Shown here piece by piece: positions 62,518-64,000 of a stretch of DNA of 64,000 bases. Both the position numbers and the translations under genes were made by a program. A model generated the notes under the pieces. That model was given only the letters and a program-made list of their open reading frames with translations. It was not told the origin of the DNA and ran no database searches. This DNA comes from Phytohabitans rumicis (GTDB lineage: Bacteria; Actinomycetota; Actinomycetes; Mycobacteriales; Micromonosporaceae), in contig NZ_BLPG01000001.1 in assembly GCF_011764445.1 (NCBI RefSeq), positions 7,147,001 to 7,211,000 of the forward strand. The letters run 5' to 3'. Each line of letters begins with the position of its first letter. The first letter of the stretch is position 1.

Positions 62518-63102
62518 TTACTCGCCGGTGAGGTCGGTGCAGACCGCCTCGCTGATGTCGATGTCCATCCCGTACGGCGGGTGGAGCTCGTCGCGGAGCC
62601 GGTCGGTCGCCCGGTTCCTGGCTTCCTCGTCACCGGCCGCGTCGACGTGGACGACGATCGGGACCTGCAAGGTGACCGTGTGCGGGGTGGGGATCGGTGG
62701 CATACCCCAGTCCTGCAACGCCGACGCCAGAGACTGCGCCAGGCGCGGCTGGGTGGCCAGCGCGTCGAGAGCGGCCGTCCGGATGTCTGCCTGCAGTCGG
62801 TGCAGTGCCCGGCGGTGCCGGTCGGTGCCGGCCTGGGCAGCGGCCCGCCGTTGCAGGTTCGCGCGGGCGTCCTCAACGAGCCGGGCGACGCAGCCGCAGA
62901 GCTCGTCGTCGGAGTGGTTATGCCTGGCCGGGTCGGGCTCCGGTCCGATGGCCCGGTGTGCGGCGGCCGCGGCGGCTGACAGGAATGACTGGACGATCGG
63001 GTCAGCGGCCGGCCCGGAGCCATGCTCGGCCCAGGCGCGGGTCAGTACAGCGCGGACCCGTTCGTCGTCGAGCAGACCGCTCGGCTGGTTAGCGATGCTC
63101 AT
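62518..63102 (-). CDS. Hypothetical protein (194 aa)
   Basis: ATG 63102 with GGAGAACCAC upstream. An alpha-helical first part (SFLSAAAAAAHRAIGPEPDP, LQADIRTAALDALATQPRLA) and a terminal domain TVTLQVPIVVHVDAAGDEEA followed by RNRATDRLRDELH, similar to the end of the 61790 protein. The 148-base gap upstream contains an 11-bp perfect stem (GCGGTCCCGCC, near 63179). Confidence 0.5.
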   Translation of the reverse strand: MSIANQPSGLLDDERVRAVLTRAWAEHGSGPAADPIVQSFLSAAAAAAHRAIGPEPDPARHNHSDDELCGCVARLVEDARANLQRRAAAQAGTDRHRRALHRLQADIRTAALDALATQPRLAQSLASALQDWGMPPIPTPHTVTLQVPIVVHVDAAGDEEARNRATDRLRDELHPPYGMDIDISEAVCTDLTGE

Positions 63103-63250
63103 GTGGTTCTCCTGTGAGGTGAGAGCTCGGCGCGCACCAAGGCGCCGAGCGGTGTTGACAGGCACATATGCGACGTCGCGGTCCCGCCGCGGTGTCGGCG
63201 GGACCGCAGAAGCGTGCCCGGACGGGTCGTGCGGGCCGCTCAGCTTGCGG

Positions 63251-63945
63251 TCAGCGCCGCCAGCCGCACGTTCGGGGCAGGCTGTCCAGCAGCCGGTTGG
63301 CGAGCCTCAGGTACTCCACCAGGTCGTTCAGGCGTGCGGAGGTGGGCGTGAACCAGCCCGGCGGCCCGGAAGCGACCGCGACCGCGTCCGCCGGCACGGT
63401 GGCGACCGCGTCGGCGGGGACGGCCGCGAGGGCGGCGAGCCGGGTGTAGGCGTCGGCGCCGGCTTGGAATGCTTCGAGATGCTCAGTGGAAAGCTGGTGC
63501 GCCGGGTGCACGGCGGCGTTGTAGACGGCCATCGCCTGGTAGCGGGGCTGGCTGGTGTAAGCCTGCTCGGCGCGGGCCAACGGCCACCGATCGGGGTCCT
63601 CGTGGTGCCGGTCCTCGAAAGTCCAGTACGGACGCGCCGGCGGGGTCTTGGCGACCACATGCTGCCACAGCTGCCAGAGGTCGGCGGCGTGCGCGGCGGC
63701 GGCGTGGCGCATGCCGGCCAGGTCGAGCTGGCAGATCGGCCCGCCGAACGTCAGGGCCGGTGCCGGGCGGCGCTGCCGACGGATGAACCGGCGCGGAGCA
63801 GGCCCGGGCTGGGTGACGAAATGGTCCACGGGCCGACCGGGGTCAGGCCGAGCGCGGCCAGCCGGGCGCCGGCCACATCGGCCAGGTCGTCCACCGCGGT
63901 GGCGGCGGGCACGCAGACCACGACGGTGCGCGAATCGATGAACAC
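63251..63945 (-). CDS. Hypothetical protein, paralogue of 58870-59673, frameshifted at 63830
   Basis: GTG 63945 after AGGAGG. As written it stops early; adding one base to GGG at 63830-63832 joins FIDSRTVVVCVPAATAVDDL ... TPVGP to VDHFVTQPGPAPRRFIRRQR, and the frame runs to 63251, about 231 residues. Shared with the 58870 protein: a VVVC start, a GGPICQLDLAGMR segment, LWQLWQHVVAKTPPARPYWT and DPDRWPLARAEQAYTSQPRY. Unknown function. Confidence 0.5.
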
Positions 63946-63959
63946 GGGGAAACCTCCTC

Positions 63960-64000
63960 TTACTCGGCACGGGTGAAAGGGGCCGCGGCCAGTGCGGTAG
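63960..64000 (-). CDS. C-terminal end of a further minus-strand gene
   Basis: The last 12 codons of a frame open at the right edge read TALAAAPFTRAE and end at TAA (63960-63962), 15 bases before the start of the next gene. Only its presence can be stated. Confidence 0.4.
   Translation of the reverse strand, partial: TALAAAPFTRAE

Noticed and set aside
61670-63976. 768-codon plus-strand open frame over the right-end genes
   Set aside because: Serine/arginine/valine-rich shadow; minus-strand frames there have ribosome-binding sites, paralogues and sensible protein sequence.

Overview
The window is high-GC DNA (roughly 70 percent) with strong G/C preference at third codon positions. GTG and TTG starts, ATGA/GTGA overlaps, DUF574-type methyltransferases, DUF5753-type HTH regulators, NB-ARC/TPR proteins and a perfect actinobacterial LexA box all point to an actinomycete. 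Micromonosporaceae or a neighbouring family fits best, but that is inference. No rRNA, tRNA or CRISPR array was found, and no replication initiator, relaxase or FtsK-type DNA pump lies in the window.

Left part (1-9.3 kb): the end of an exonuclease/endonuclease/phosphatase protein, then a plus-strand operon with a membrane protein, an NB-ARC/TPR STAND ATPase and two membrane-anchored proteins of anti-sigma-like architecture. A second operon follows: DUF574-type SAM methyltransferase, small protein, helical-repeat protein, and XRE/DUF5753 regulator.

Accessory part (9.3-25.8 kb): a duplicated methyltransferase tail, an IS5 remnant, a second methyltransferase, a decayed HTH gene and an IS110 element. 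A lone imuA-like gene with a perfect SOS box comes next. Beyond it are two gene modules punctuated by three direct copies of a 43-44 bp repeat (15.03, 17.97 and 25.00 kb). Module 1 holds an HTH-STAND-TPR protein and a 40-residue membrane protein. Module 2 holds a membrane-anchored periplasmic-binding-protein-fold protein and a divergent membrane/helical gene. That gene has an IS21 element in its coding region and a second IS21 element in its probable promoter. An EspR-like regulator with two identical-architecture operators closes the section.

Tad part (25.8-36.8 kb): one long plus-strand operon for a Tad/type IVc pilus machine. It encodes a lipoprotein, a secreted protein, CpaB, TadZ, TadA, TadB, TadC, Flp-like pilin, three TadE/TadG-like pseudopilins and a LysM-BTAD protein.

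Plasmid/ICE-like part (37-64 kb): almost all genes are on the minus strand. They include a GHKL-ATPase/HExxH protein, DUF4192, two GGDEF proteins, an FAD monooxygenase-like protein, DprA-like protein, ArdC pieces, DUF932, a broken tyrosine integrase, M23 peptidase, SpdB/DUF2637 protein, ParB-like protein, and many small unknown proteins. Strong intergenic hairpins, short coupled leader ORFs and a 3 x 21 bp repeat also occur here. This looks like the maintenance and spread section of a large plasmid or integrative element.

Caveat: at least nine frameshifts are each repaired by adding one G or C to a short G/C run. Many apparently broken genes (TadA, TadB, GGDEF-1, SpdB-like, IS110 transposase and others) are therefore probably intact in the organism. 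The tyrosine integrase and the HTH gene near 11 kb have shifts of another kind and look truly decayed.
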